Shown: positions 20,594-32,745, numbered from the stretch's first letter. The stretch is DNA of 64,000 bases from Ryuthela nishihirai (GCA_038380435.1 JAWZYU010000005.1:32882001-32946000); one strand, 5' to 3'. The notes: a model not told the origin generated them from the letters alone. Program-made: numbers and translations.

Positions 20594-21214
20594 AGTTATG
20601 TCAACAGTTTCCTGCACTCTCAATAGATTTTACTTTAGTTTTGTGCACGCATTTCACTAAATGGTCAAATTTTTAAACTCAGTGTGATGAACAGATGATT
20701 GCGTCAGTGGAAGCATCAGCAAAAAAATATCATCTGATAGAAATATAGAAATATCGAATTATGAATTTCAAAAAAAATTCTAAAAACATTAAAAAAAAGC
20801 CTGCCTTTGATTAATTAATACCTTAAGAAGTTCTTCAACTCAATGATTTCAAAATTTGGTATTAAATAATTTACTTTAAAATTTCAAAAGTATCGAAGAT
20901 GAGGTAAACCAAATTCCCTCTTTTCTCATCTCATCACATCCATCAAACATTCCAATATGAGTTATTGGTTACATATTATATGTTTTCCGTTTTCGCGCAA
21001 ATTGCTTAAATTGTTTATTGTATGTTACTGTGCTCTTTCTGTGAGTTTTAAAAGCCAGATTAACACTGATTCTCACATTGAAAACATTTTGCGTAAGAGG
21101 ACATGGTACTAATTCCATTTATAGTTCTCTTTGAACACGTAGCTTCACCAGAGAAAAATTTTGAATATTCCTTTTTATAATATTATATGATTCACTATCT
21201 TCATTGGGGCGTTA
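20594..21214. other. AT-rich spacer, nothing recognised
   Basis: No supported feature. Confidence 0.5.
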
Positions 21215-22640
21215 CCATGAATGTGGGCTAGTTCAGACTTTAGCTTACCAGGCTCGTAATCTGTCCTTGGAGTGGTTCCTTCGTCTTAGGAAACATCAAA
21301 GTCACAAAGATTCGTGCTTCATGCTCTTTACCACCTTGCCAAAAGCTCCTTCGCAGGTTGGGCCACATGACAATGGGCATTGTTGGGAATGAGCAGTGGT
21401 GAATCCCCTCTGATTAAGTGGCGACACTTTGATCATAAGGCCCGATGCGTTGGGTTGGGTTGTTTTACCTCTGAGCGGCACTTTTTTGCACACTATGGGC
21501 TAAATGGCCAGGTCACATGGACCCCGAAGGCTCAGAGAAGGTTGGGGGAGGGGACCCACTGGAACAGCTGTTGGGAGACAGATGGTAGCCTCCCGTCAAG
21601 GACATCCAGCGTGTTCTTTAACGTGCACAGGGTATGGCTCTCTCGTACACGGGGCCACGGCTTATCGTCCCATCCGACGGACAGCGGCCTTTCCAAGCCC
21701 ATCGGTTCCCCTACTGACCGTGGGCAGGGTGGAGAATTTTGCTGGCCCGATGCAGATGATGCACAAGAAACCATTAGTAGTACTCTGCATTCACAGTTTG
21801 TCCCTGAGGCATTTCATGGTGGAGGTGAATGTCATCAGTATCATAAGCAACAATCAGCAGCATTTTCACATTGCTGGATTCTTACCGCAATTTTTTCGGG
21901 TGTGGAGACCCTGGATTATGCCATTTGTTGCACAATGGCCTTTCGCTTTCGGCTCATACACCAGTTCCCATGTTTCATCGATGGTAATGACACAATGAAT
22001 ATCAGCCTCGTTGTGATACCATTCCAGGTAGAGGTTTGCAAATGCCTACCTGTGCCACTTTTGCACCTCCGTGAGACCCACCATCCTGCGATTTTTCGTA
22101 TGCCCAGGATGTCCTTCAGAATATGCTGAATGGTGGAATTACTAAGTAATTCATTTGCCAATTGGCACAGAGTCCAATGTTTGTCAACATCCAGCAATGA
22201 CTGTTTGAGCTGAACCTTCTCGTGCAGGATTGCGAAATGACTTGTACGGTGAGCGTCATCAACATTGTCCCGACCCTGCAACCGATCGATCAAAACTGCG
22301 ATAGGGTAATACTACATCTCCACACCTTTCTTTCAGTCCACGCCAAAAATCCCATACGCTACCGCCGCGTACCACCTAGTTTTTTTTTTATCCAACTGCA
22401 TTGTTCCAGTTTCATGAACATATCTTAGGGCACTCTGGCAGGAGTCTGGTATTGCATGACTCCGTTTTTTCCACCCTCCTACCGTGGCACCCGGCGAATG
22501 ATGGCTTACCTCCATAACAGGTTCTGCAAAGCGCAAAATGCGCAAACAAGCCCGTTGCGAGCACCGTGCGCATTTCGTAGAAGGTTTGCCATTACTTTCC
22601 GAACAACCCTCGTATTAACTTCAAATTTCCTTCAGGCAAG
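21215..22640 (-). pseudogene. degraded mariner-type transposase, split by SINE-A
   Basis: On the minus strand 21916-22293 reads MIDRLQGRDNVDDAHRTSHF, then a helix-turn-helix-like stretch and ISTIQH-type text, resembling the N-terminal DNA-binding part of mariner/SETMAR-type transposases. 21754-21860 reads HEMPQGQTVNAEYY, a typical mariner catalytic-domain stretch. Beyond the SINE, 21215-21438 continues with HCHVAQPAKELLA-like and CDFDV-like words from the C-terminal catalytic region. Many stops and frameshifts. The SINE-A at 21449-21743 lies in the middle. Confidence 0.7.
21449..21743 (-). mobile_element. SINE-A copy, 5'-truncated, inserted in a mariner relic
   Basis: Tail at the left, truncated at the CAAAATTCTCCACC region, so no tRNA head. 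TSD GGCCCGATGC at 21439-21448 and 21744-21753. Confidence 0.93.
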
Positions 22641-23502
22641 CATTGAATTAATGTGTCATGAAATTAATATGTCATGCTTCTGCAGATCAAGTTCTGAATC
22701 TTGAAAAGGACAAATTTTTATCCCATACTATAATAAGCATTAAGTATCTGTTACGTACTTTGCTATTAACATTCTACCGAATGCTTTCTAATAAAGATAA
22801 AGGTTTGCCTCCTGGATTTGTTTACAACTACTATTACATTTAATATCTTTTTAACAGGAAATACTATTCACGAAATGACCCATTCATACCCTTTGGTCTG
22901 ACAGACGAAATTAATTTTTCGGTACCAGTAACCCTTTTAATGGGTCTTATTCCTCGCCGCCTATCTCTTATTTTTTCCATTTACCTCTTCCAATTGTTGG
23001 AAGGAAAACTTCCACTGTCAGTAATCTGGAAGTAATTTGATCAGTCTGACTCGTTTCAGACGGAAGCGTTACGTTGCCAGGGCAATATTGTCAACAAGAT
23101 CAACGTTATTACCTCGGATGGATATTACGCAGCAACTAGAGAACATCGATGAGGTACATAGTAATTTAGTTTCATTAAAATTCGCAGTTAAATTGTATCT
23201 GCAATAAGATAGTTTGGAAAGCTGTCTATAAAAAAAACACCACAAGCCGGGCGTAATTTGTTCCTAAAGGCTAAGGTGTTTAGAAACATGAGCCATAACT
23301 TTACAGCAGTGCCTAGCATGTCTGTGTAAAGCGTCTCCACAGTCATTTGGGATACGAAAAACATTTTGAAGCCTTTGGTTGTAGGCAACCATGCTTTCTC
23401 TATGGACCGTGACTTCGTTGGCAATTCTTCACCAGAAGAAAAATTAGAATCCTTCGAATAATTATATTCATATTGCAAAAAAGGTTCGCTTATGTTTGAA
23501 GT
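22641..23502. other. spacer, no gene recognised
   Basis: Frames at 22658-22843 (+) and 23188-23505 (-) match nothing I recognise. A pyrimidine-AG like site (CTTCTGCAG at about 22685) has no clear donor partner. Confidence 0.35.
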
Positions 23503-23515
23503 CATGTGGTTTTCT

Positions 23516-23901
23516 GGGGCGGGGGTGACTCAGTCGGTAGCGCGCCAGGCTCGCAATCTGTAGTTCCCAGGTTCCAGTACCAGCTGGGTCAGTGTTGAGA
23601 TTTATCTCCGCAAAATTCCCCGCCCTGCCCACGGTCAGTAGGGGACACCGATGGGCTTGGAAAGGCCGCCGTTCGTCGGATTGGACGTTAAGCTGTGGCC
23701 CCGTGTGCGGGAGAGCCATACCCTGTGCACGTTAAAGAACACGCTGGATGACCTTGACGGGAGGCTACCATCTGTCTCCCAACAGCTGTTCCAGTGGGTC
23801 CCCTCCCCCAACCTTCTCTGAGCCTTCGGGGTTCTTGTGACCTGGCCATTTAGCCCATGGTGTGCAAAAAAGACACCGCTCAGAGGTAAAACAACCCAAC
23901 C
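23516..23901 (+). mobile_element. SINE-A copy, full length
   Basis: TSD CATGTGGTTTTCT at 23503-23515 and 23902-23914. The B box is altered to GGTTCCAGTACC. Confidence 0.95.
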
Positions 23902-23914
23902 CATGTGGTTTTCT

Positions 23915-24462
23915 TGTTGAAACAACGTATCGGTGTCCCTTTCTTTTTAAAACTTATGAAAACAAATTACGAAAATTCGCCTAATGCTTTGCTCATTCAA
24001 CAAATCTTGGAAATTTTCTCTAAGCAATTAAAAACAGCATTATTCTGCAATGTATTCCATGTTGGTTTCGCAGGGTAAGATAGCGCTTAAAGGTACAAAT
24101 TACACTATCACTCCTAACATTTTTGAATACATTAATATGGAAAATTAAAGTCTGTCAAAAAGGTAACTTATAGACACTCCCGGATCTCCAAAAAAAAAGC
24201 AATTGAACCATAAATAAGTAAAAAAAAAAATTGGGGGGAGTGAATTTCCATCGCAATAAAACATTTCCCTACCCTCTGTTTTTTTACCTATCCTCCGAAA
24301 TTTTCTTGGAAAATACATACATTTAATTTTTTTTTCACAGAAAATGGAAGACAAACTTCATTGTCTGTGAAGACTGTGAAAATCTTGCATTTGTCTGTGA
24401 AGTTCAACCATAAATTTCTTGTAAATACTAAAATGACAAAAATTTTGTTATTTCTAAAGAGG
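23915..24462. other. AT-rich spacer, nothing recognised
   Basis: No supported feature. Confidence 0.5.
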
Positions 24463-24735
24463 TTTTATGTTGGGATGTTTCAACCCTGAATGGCATTTTT
24501 GTGTGTGTGTGTGTGTGCATAGAATGGGCTAAATGTCAAGGTCACAAGGACTCCACGTCTCAAAGCTGGGAAGGGGATCTGCTGGACAGCTATTAATAGA
24601 CAGGTAGGAGCCTTCCGTCAAGGTCATTCAGCGGTTATTTAACATGCACATGGTATGGCTCTTCTGCACATGGTCAATGGCATAACGCGCTATTGAACAG
24701 ACTGGCCTATCCCACGTCAAAACAGAGGGCAGATA
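24463..24735 (-). mobile_element. very old SINE-A relic with a GT microsatellite
   Basis: Word order follows SINE-A (GGGATGTTTCAACCCTGAATG, GAATGGGCTAAATG, GTCATTCAGCGGTTATTTAAC, CACATGGTATGGCT) at low identity. A (GT)n run at 24510-24528 sits where the A-rich stretch normally lies. The head is missing. Confidence 0.65.
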
Positions 24736-25929
24736 ATGATAACGATATGGAACGAATATAAAAATTATATTATGGTGATTTATATATGGCAAATAATGAA
24801 CACTAAGTTTGAAATTCGTTTATTGTGATTATTTTTGGTGATATTACCCCAGGTGGCTTAATGGACGAGACACCCTGATTATTTCCTACAGTAAGGGCCC
24901 AAACTTCAAAATTTTTCTTCTGTGATATTCTCAATAAGAATGTGAAAGCAAACTTTATGTAACAGATTTACTTCAGATTAATTTTGGAATATAATCTGCA
25001 TTTCAAATGGAATATATTATCTGTTAGAATTTATTGCTATAAGCAAGTGAACAAAATCATTGAGTTGTTTTCCAACAAAATCGGAAGAAAAATGGGAAAA
25101 GGGACAAAGTTTGAAATCCTTTCTGCTGTAAGAATTCTTTTCCCGAAGACGCGTATCTCATTGTTCCAGGCATTGTCTGCAGATGGAATTCTTTTTCCTC
25201 CGAAGGACATCGGAGACGAAATAAACGATGCATTTTCATTTTTCCACCAGAAGTTGCTTGCTATGCAGTTCGCCTTTCTTCCTTTTACAAGATACGTTTC
25301 ATTTATCCTCTTCTCGAAGTTAAAATTCACCGCCTGTTTTAAATTCGGTAGCTTTTTGTTGATCTTAAGAGGTTTCTTTTGTCCCCTGTTGATTTTTACT
25401 TCTGTTCCGATTTTCGTACACGAACATGACGAAGAGGAAGGCCGTCCAGCATTACAACTTACTGATTTGCTTCTCTGTTCGCCGACCTGATTTATAGGGC
25501 TCTCTGTTTCTTTTTCTCTCCTGCTCCGTCTTCAACCACCGTTCATCTGTAGGTAAAGTTTTTCTCTTCCAAGCTCCTACTCTTGTTTCCTTTCCTTCGG
25601 CTATCACTTCTTCCCTGGTCAGAGATCAGTATGCGCCAAATGCAGAGAGAGATCAAGGCACGAAGAAAGCGCATTTCAGGATTCATTTTCTCAGGGAAGA
25701 GAAATATTGATGACCTGAATCTCGAGAAAAAGAAATGAAATTTCTGCTCACTTGTATGAGGAGGGAGAGGTAATTTCCTTTTTTTGCTTTTTTTTTGTTT
25801 TTAATCAGCTCGGAATGCTATTGTCTGCCGTCTTTTTAAACAAGGAAGAGATGTATCAAAGGGAATGTCTCGTGATGTTTATTTCTCTTTTCGTTTTCTG
25901 TAACAAAGCGAGATAATTTTCTCCACGTG
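24736..25929. other. spacer with an unrecognised 168-codon frame
   Basis: 24984-25490 (+) is open for 168 codons but shows no domain I recognise. An overlapping minus frame (25037-25330) is also open, so coding status is uncertain. I see no clean acceptor/donor pair. The rest is pyrimidine-rich non-coding DNA. Confidence 0.3.
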
Positions 25930-26520
25930 GCTTGAGGAGTGGGATTAGATCATCAGAACGACGGGACTTGCTCACTAGAGGGAATGGGATTACCTTACGG
26001 AGGGAGGGGACAAGTCACCGGAGGGACGGGACGAGCTCACCAAAGGAATGAGACTAGCTCACCTGAGAGACAGGACTAGATTACCGAAGGAGTGGACTTA
26101 GCTCACTGAATGGGGAGGGATTCGCTCACCAGAGAGATGGGATAGTCAACGGAGGGATGAGATGAGCTCACTTGGAAGAATAGGACTAGCTCACCCGAGG
26201 GACAGAACTTTATCACTAAAGGAGTGGGACTAGATCACCAGAGGGCTAGCTCACCCAGAGGGCAGGACTAGCTCACTGAAAGAGTGGGACTAGCTGACCG
26301 GAGGCAAAGGGAAGTCTGGGAGAGGTCACAGAAAAGGAGTAACTAGCACACCGGTGGGACAGGAATAGCTTATCGGAGGGATGGGACTAGCTCACTGGAG
26401 AGACGGGGCTCAATGGAACGAGTCACCGGAAGGACGGGATAAGCTCGCCGGAGGAACGTGGCTAACTCACTGAAGTAGCGAGACTAGCTCACCAGAGGGA
26501 CGAGACTCACTGGAGGTAGT
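25930..26520. repeat. degenerate minisatellite, about 27-32 bp units
   Basis: About 19-20 irregular units built on GGGACTAGCTCACCGGAGGGA, with varying spacing and many substitutions. Purine-rich on this strand. Not related to the other repeats here. Confidence 0.85.
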
Positions 26521-26850
26521 GGCGGATCCAGGGGAAGGAGGGAGGGCGATGCCGAAGCCCGAAACCCCCTATAGCCCTAAGAAGAACGGTGAAAAATTTT
26601 ATTCACATTTGCGAATCTCTAAATGCTTTATATATACAGTATATACAGGGTGTCTCAAAAATATAGGTACAAACATTTAGGGGAGGTAGATAACATCTCA
26701 AGGAATGAGAATTGCATAGGAACCCATAACCGGAAACGTCATGGGTGAGTGGTAGCAGAGGTACAAGATCTGAAAGGACACAAGACAGTGATTAATGGGA
26801 AAACATTTATTGGACATAATTATTACAAATGGCGTACTAGATAATAAATT

Positions 26851-27908
26851 TCATAATGTTACAGCAGATGCTCGAAGTTTCCACCATGAGACGCGATGCA
26901 TGCGTGACACCGACGGAGCATTGAACCGGACACTGTCGAACACTCCTGGAACACACCTGGAGAGCCTTGCCACGAGATCCATGTCAGACTCAACAGGCGA
27001 TTCATACACAGTAGCTTTGAGGGCCCCCAACAGAAAGAAATCAACGCTCGTTAAATCAGGTGAGCGTGGGGGCCAGGCAACTGGTCCAGCACGCCCAATC
27101 CATCGTTGCCCAAAAGACATGTTCAAATGCGCACGAACACACCTTCCATAATGGGGAGGCGCCCCATCATGTTGAAACCACATGTTGCGTCTCACATTTG
27201 CTGGAACATGGGCAAGTAAGCCTGGTAGAACCTGTTCCAGAAAGATCAGATACTTCGCGAAGTTCATGCGGGATGGTAAAAGGTATGGTCCGACTAAGCA
27301 GTCGCCAACCAAACCTGCCCACACATTTACTGCGAAACGATGTTGTGCACATGGGTGCGCACACCGTGGGGGTTCTCGTGAGCCCACAAATGCGCATTGT
27401 GCTGATTGAATACGCCATCCCGAGTGAAACTGGCCTCATCAGTAAACAAAACATAAGCTGGGAAATTCACATCTTGGGCATTTTCTTGGAGATACCACTG
27501 CGCAAAATGCACACGTGCAGGATAACGCACACAAAAACATAAACGCAAAATGCACACAAAACATAAGCTGGGAAATTCACATCTTGGGCATTTTCTTGGA
27601 GATACCACTGCGCAAAACGCACACGTGCAGGATGATCTGCGGGGAGAAGTAACTGAACGCTTTGGAGATGAAAGGGGTGTAAGGACTCGACGTGCAAAAC
27701 ACGCTGTACACTGCAACGAGACACTCCTAAGGCAGAGGCAAGGCACGTGTGCTGGTACTAGGATTAGTCTCCACGGCATCCAACACACTTTCTTCCATGG
27801 CAGGAGTACGCGTCGATCATGGCCTACCCTCACATCTGCTACCTCATAATGACCCATAATCGCACAAATTTTGATGCGCACGCGCAAACAAACGGTGGCC
27901 CGGTACAT
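26851..27908 (-). pseudogene. DDE transposase of the 1,561-bp element, frame-broken
   Basis: Catalytic-domain words read on the minus strand are, in order: FTDEASFTRDGVFNQHNAH (first Asp), GLVGDCLVGPYLLPSRMN, MWFQHDGAPPHYG (second Asp) and WPPRSPDLTSVDFFLLGALK (third acidic site region). This belongs to a widespread arthropod transposase family. A direct duplication of about 85 bases (offset 110) at 27446-27640 repeats the PARVHFAQWYLQENAQDVNF segment and shifts the frame, since 110 is not divisible by three. The N-terminal part (27650-27908) is in mixed frames. Confidence 0.88.
27446..27640. repeat. direct duplication inside the transposase gene, offset 110
   Basis: ACATAAGCTGGGAAATTCAC occurs at 27451 and 27561 with about 80 matching bases after it, ending at GTGCAGGAT. 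The 25 bases between the copies are partly made of the same words (GCAAAATGCACAC). Confidence 0.92.
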
Positions 27909-28443
27909 GTCTGTGTGGGAAGCGTTCTTGATACATTCGTTGAGCGGCTCGTCCGTTGCCCTCAGCTATTCCATACACTAAGTGCATGTCTACCAGCTCC
28001 CTGTTCGAATACCTTTACATGCTCTTCGTAAGCCAACTACCGCTCGAATGAGGAAATTCGAAATTTCCCCTCTAGCGCACTGATGAACAGCGCCGCCTAT
28101 TGACTTACGGTGACGTTTCCGGTTATGGGTTTCTATGCAATTCTCATTCCTTTAGATGTTATCTACCTCCCCTAAAAGTTTGTACCTATATTTTTGAGAC
28201 ACCCTGTATACTCTCCTGGGTGCACAAAACTACGATTAAACAGGTAAAAATACTCAGGATCACCAAAAAAAGAAGAAGAGGCATAATGCATTTGGTCATT
28301 TGATTTCTCAAATTGGAATTATCAGAACAATTATTTTTTAAGCGAGGGAGTTTTTAAATTCTCATAATTGAAATTTCCAATATTTGATTAATATTATCGA
28401 TAGGGTTCCAGTTGATATTCGCATTTATTTTATTTCCCTTTAG

Positions 28444-28632
28444 ATCAGGACAGTCCATCCCAAACTCATTGAAGAGGAACTAAAGAAACTGAAAATATAT
28501 ACTCTGAAAGAGAAGCAGGGGAAAATTCTCAACTTAAAAACGAAAACATGCATTTCAGAGGAATTTGACAAAAAAATTCTCTTAAGGAATCAACAAAATA
28601 TCTTGATTAGAAACAAGAATATACATTTTTAA
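28444..28632 (+). CDS. candidate terminal coding exon, unknown protein (paralogue of 1-75)
   Basis: The acceptor-like TTTATTTTATTTCCCTTTAG ends at 28443. From 28444 the frame is open in phase 0 for 62 codons to TAA at 28630-28632. It starts IRTVHPKLIEEELKKLKIYT, is rich in Lys and Glu, and ends KNIHF. The last third matches the window's first 75 bases in frame, with one 3-base indel and the same stop. Conservation of frame between diverged copies is the main argument for coding. There is no ATG, as expected for an internal or last exon. I do not recognise the protein. The alternative is a diverged coding repeat. Confidence 0.4.
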   Translation: MRTVHPKLIEEELKKLKIYTLKEKQGKILNLKTKTCISEEFDKKILLRNQQNILIRNKNIHF

Positions 28633-29123
28633 TTAGTGTTAGGAATTGGTAAAATCATTTAGTTATGCACCTAAATATGTTTGGTCGAATAATTGGAAAA
28701 AATGTCAGATTCTGTATTTTTATTTGTGTGTATTTTATGAGCCATAGATTAAGTGGGCCTGCTTTATTGCTTTAGATGGTCAACATTTCGTCATTGTTCA
28801 TAATCAATTCACGAATGTTGCCGCTCAGCAGTAATTTTAAAATTCCCAAGTGATCCAAATCTACCGAAAGATTAACTGATCCATCTCTATTTTCATGAGC
28901 AATCCAGGTCATTGATCTGGTTGTCAAATGACCAGCCAATCCAGGTGCAGTGATTAGGTTCGACCATGAAATGTCACTAAAATCACGTCCTCTGTGATCA
29001 CTTTTTAAAGTTGAAAAAACCTTCCCTGCTCGCCATTTAGTGTAGCTAATTATTCTTCGTTGGTTGGCTTAGGAACCTCGTTCTCTTCTTCTGATAATCT
29101 GAATTCGTTTACTTCCATTCTCT
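28633..29123. other. spacer; first part homologous to 76-225
   Basis: 28633-28770 aligns with the stretch after the stop at 73-75 (TTATGCACCTAAA; ATGAGCC...GGGCYTG), consistent with paralogous 3' UTRs. The remainder has no recognised feature. Confidence 0.45.
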
Positions 29124-30381
29124 GAACTAACAATGGCAAAAAAGATGTTCAGAATTTCTTCCTACTTCAGATTTTCCGTTTATGGGAAGCTATCTCAAAC
29201 AACAAAATATAAAAAAATATAAAAATTTAGCTCAACTCCAAAATTCTATCCGGGGATTTTAACAGCTGAAGAAGTTCCAATGCCCAAAAAATTCTAAAAG
29301 ATAAGTGCATGATTTTTTCTTGTGGTAGGCCTGAGTTGATCTGTTCCTTTGGCACAAACGTATGATTCATACCAGAAAAAGAGGGAACGGCAATTTACAA
29401 AACTATAGATGATGTGTTAGTTGCGGTGGAGCATCATAGTGAACTAAAACATGAAGTATGTTCGATTTCAGTTAACGGTGCATCGCTTACGACGCTATTT
29501 TTATTTCTTACATCTTTGATATTGTATCTGATAGGAATGATTTAGTCAAATATAATGAAACAATTTCTTCCACTGATAAACAAAATCAGATGTAAGATTG
29601 ATAATAAGAGATAGATTTCAGATAAATATGTATAAATGAAACTTTTAATATACGTTTTTATTCATAAAGTTTTTTTCGGAACCAATCTCCAATTTTTCTA
29701 TAAGTTTTTGATTTCTATTTGTACGGTTTCGATTTACATGACGATACAGTGTAAAGAACCTATCTGCCAAGGGATAGGTGCAATCTTATTTAATTAAATT
29801 GTTTTCTTATCCAAAAGGAAAAGAATAGATTTTTTTCCGGCCAAAAGACGTAGTCAAGTTGCGAAATCCATTTGTTTTCGCCAATGGACGTCTTAATTCG
29901 AAAAGGAACACTACGTCCCGTATATCGTCACCCCGTATATCACCACCCGTATATCGTCACCCCCCCCCCCCTCCAGAAAATGTCTTTAGGTCCACCCTGA
30001 TAAGACAGTCTGTTTGAAGCTTAAAGTGCGTTTAAACTTTTAGCAAACCTCGTGTTCTTTGAATCTGAAGCATGTTTATTTTGCAAAATACTGAAACAAA
30101 GATCGTTTCGTAGGAACTGGTTCTTTGACCGGCCTTATGAGAGTTATATGTGGAAGGTACTGTCACTATTCTCGTCAGGATGACACTGGCTAGGCGGCCG
30201 ATAAACAATAACAGACTAAGACGTACTATTTGCAAATGTACAATTTATATTTCTGTATACAGCAATGGATACAGTGCACAGTTAAAAATGCAGCAAAAGC
30301 AGTGACTGCTATTCTTGGCAGTCTCTCAATGCGATTAACAATCAGGTTGTACTAAGCTTCAGTAGTCCCACCGATACGTGA

Positions 30382-30771
30382 GGGGCGGGGGTGGCTCAGT
30401 CGGTAGCGCGCCAGGCTCGTAATCTGTAGTTCCCAGTTTCGCGTCCCAGCTGGGTCAGCGTTGAGATTTATCTCCGCAAAATTTCCCCGCCCTGCCCACG
30501 GTCAGTAGGGGACACCGATGGGCTTGGAAAGGCCGCCGTCCGTCGGATGGGACGTTAAGCCGTGGCCCCGTGTTGGGGAGAGCCATACCCTGTGCACGTT
30601 AAAGAACACGCTGGATGGCCTTGACGGGAGGCTACCATCTGTCTCCCAACAGCTGTTCCAGTGGGTCCCCTCCCCCAACCTTCTCTGAGCCTTCGGGGTC
30701 CTTGTGACCTGGCCATTTAGCCCATGGTGTGCAAAAACGTGTCGCTCAGAGGTAAAACAACCCACAACCCA
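30382..30771 (+). mobile_element. SINE-A copy (duplication unit 1)
   Basis: TSD ACCGATACGTGA at 30370-30381 and 30772-30783. B box altered to GTTTCGCGTCCC. Tail is CAACCCACAACCCA. Confidence 0.95.
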
Positions 30772-31023
30772 ACCGATACGTGATAGAAAATGACTAAAAC
30801 AAGAGCCACGGTGGTGACGTGATGCTTTTCCCATATGGCTATTTTCACTCTAATGGTGCCCAGATCTGCTGTTCAAACATGCTTGTTTGGAAAATAGACG
30901 GTAACGATGTGTGCTATTTACTTCAAAGGAGTTCAACATTTATCTCAGATTCCAACTTTGATCATTTTCTCACGGTTTGTATTGTCTATTATGTGCCTTA
31001 GATTCTGTTACGTGTAGATAATG

Positions 31024-31423
31024 GGTTGGGTTGTTTTACTTCTGAGCTGCACTTTTTTTGCACACCATGAGCTAAATGGCCAAGTCACATGGACCCCGAA
31101 GGCTCAGAAAAGGTTGGGGGAGGGGACCCACTGGACAGCTGTTGGGAGGCAAATGATGGCCTCCCGTCAAGGCCACCATCCAGTGTGTTCTTTAACATGC
31201 ACAGGATATAGCTCTCCCGCACACGGCGACACAGCTTAACGTCCCATCCGACGGACGGCGGCCTTTCCAAACCCATCGGTGTCCCCTTACCGACCGTGGG
31301 CAGGGCGGGGAGTTTTGCGGAGATAAATCTCAACGCTGATGCTGATCCAGCTGGGACTCGAACCCGGGAACTGCAGATTACGAGTCTGGCGCGCTACCGT
31401 CTGAGCCACCCCCCCCCCTCCCC
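31024..31423 (-). mobile_element. SINE-A copy (duplication unit 1)
   Basis: TSD TGTAGATAATG at 31013-31023 and 31424-31434. Has an ATGCTG duplication (GCTGATGCTGATCC) and a C run at the head. Confidence 0.95.
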
Positions 31424-31664
31424 TGTAGATAATGTAATTTCACCTCTTTCACAGATGGAAAGAGAAAATTTCGCATTTGTTAATAAACAGAAACCTATTT
31501 ATGTAGGAAACCGTTCGCTACAAAGATGTCGAAAAGGGGTCGAGTTTCTTTTCTTCAGATTCTAAATCTCATGGAGTGCCCTAATCTATTTATAGCTTTG
31601 AGGCAGTGGAGAAACTAAGACTATTTATGTATCCAATTCTTCAACTTCCCATATGGCTTTGCAG

Positions 31665-31836
31665 AGCCGAGCAGATGGCCAGAGACATCGCCAAGGAACG
31701 TCTTCTGTTAAAAGAGTGCATCCTAGATATGAACGCCACCACTGGTATTAGAGGAATACTTCAGGGAAGTGATGCTTTATCTAACGCTTCAATCGTAATA
31801 AATTGCCCAGATAGAAAACCAAATAATTTATTCTAA
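31665..31836 (+). CDS. candidate exon, unknown protein (duplication unit 1)
   Basis: An acceptor-like CCATATGGCTTTGCAG ends at 31664. The following frame is open to TAA at 31834-31836 and begins AEQMARDIAKERLLLKECIL, helix-like and less AT-rich than the surroundings. Possible weak donors are G/GTATTA near 31743 and ATC/GTAATA at 31794. Otherwise it would be a last exon. I do not recognise the protein, and chance remains possible. Confidence 0.28.
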
Positions 31837-31939
31837 AATTTACTCCGGAATTGAATTTATTTAATTTATTTCATTATTAGTTTCAGTTAACTTTAAAAAT
31901 TATTACCATCACGTTAAAAACGTGTTATTTTGTTTGGAT

Positions 31940-32745
31940 TACGCAGCACTGGTCTATGGGACTTAGGTTCGAGCACCAACTTCGTTCGATTTGAGAATTT
32001 TCTCTGCCTCGCTGAGAAAGTGGGCACCGATGAGCTTGAAAAGGCCGCCGTCCTTCGGATGGGAGATTAAGCGGTGGACTCCTGGGCAGGGTTGGGTTGT
32101 TGGTTGTTTTACCTCTGAGCGGCACTTTTTTGCACACCATGGGCTAAATGGCCAGGTCACATGGACCCCGAAGGCTCAGAGAAGGTTGGGGGAGGGGACC
32201 CACTGGAACAGCTGTTGGGAGACAGATGGTAGCCTCCCGTCAAGGCCATCCAGCGTGTTCTTTAACGTGCACAGGGTATGGCTCTCCCACACACGGGGCC
32301 ACTGCTTAACGTCCCATCCAACGGACGGGGGCCTATTCCAAGCCCATCGGTGTCCCCTACTGACCGCGGGCAGGGCGGGGAATTTTGCGGAGATAAATCT
32401 CAACGTTGACCCAGCTGGGACTCGAACCTGGGAACTACAGATTACGAGCCTGGCGCGCTACCGACTGAGCCGCCCCTCCTGAGCAGGAGAACCGTACCCT
32501 GTGTACGTTAAAAACAACCCTGGATGGCCTTGACTGGATTCCATCTGATGACAACACCGTAGATAGTTACAGAATTCAGGGAGATGTAGGGAAATTCATA
32601 ATAATCAATTTTGCAATTTTGCAATTCAAGGGCACGCTGTTCCTCTTTCTCAACCTTCTCTGAGCCCTCGGGATCCATGACCTGTACATTAAGTCCATCA
32701 TGTGCAAAAAAAGTGCCGCTTACAAATAAAAGAAGCCAATTATGA
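31940..32745 (+). mobile_element. old SINE-A relative, interrupted by a younger SINE-A
   Basis: The left part (GGTTCGAGCACC, GGGCACCGATGAGCTTGAAA) and right part (GTACCCTGTGTACGTTAAAA, AACCTTCTCTGAGCCCTCGG, AAAAAAAGTGCCGCTTAC) are one diverged copy split by 32090-32475. An extra unrelated stretch lies near 32548-32628. Confidence 0.8.
32090..32475 (-). mobile_element. SINE-A copy nested in an older SINE-A
   Basis: TSD CTCCTGRGCAG at 32079-32089 and 32476-32486 (one mismatch). Consensus-like, opposite in orientation to its host. Confidence 0.94.

Larger units (their letters stand above)
26646..28206 (-). mobile_element. Tc1/mariner-superfamily transposon, 1,561 bp, with about 100-bp inverted termini
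   Basis: The ends CAGGGTGTCTCAAAAATATA and its inverted partner (TATATTTTTGAGACACCCTG) extend inward about 95-100 bases with few mismatches (shared GGGGAGGTAGATAACATCT and CATAACCGGAAACGTCA). TA, or TATA, lies on both sides (26644-26645 and 28207-28208). Both termini are complete, so mobility in trans would be structurally possible. The transposase inside is broken. Confidence 0.9.

Noticed and set aside
24984..25490. A 168-codon protein gene
   Set aside because: No known domain, no splice or promoter support, and an overlapping open frame on the other strand. Kept only as an unrecognised frame.
26515..26580. A transposon terminus (AGTGGCGGATCCAGGGG) next to the minisatellite
   Set aside because: The words resemble a common DNA-transposon end, but I found no inverted partner and no duplication.
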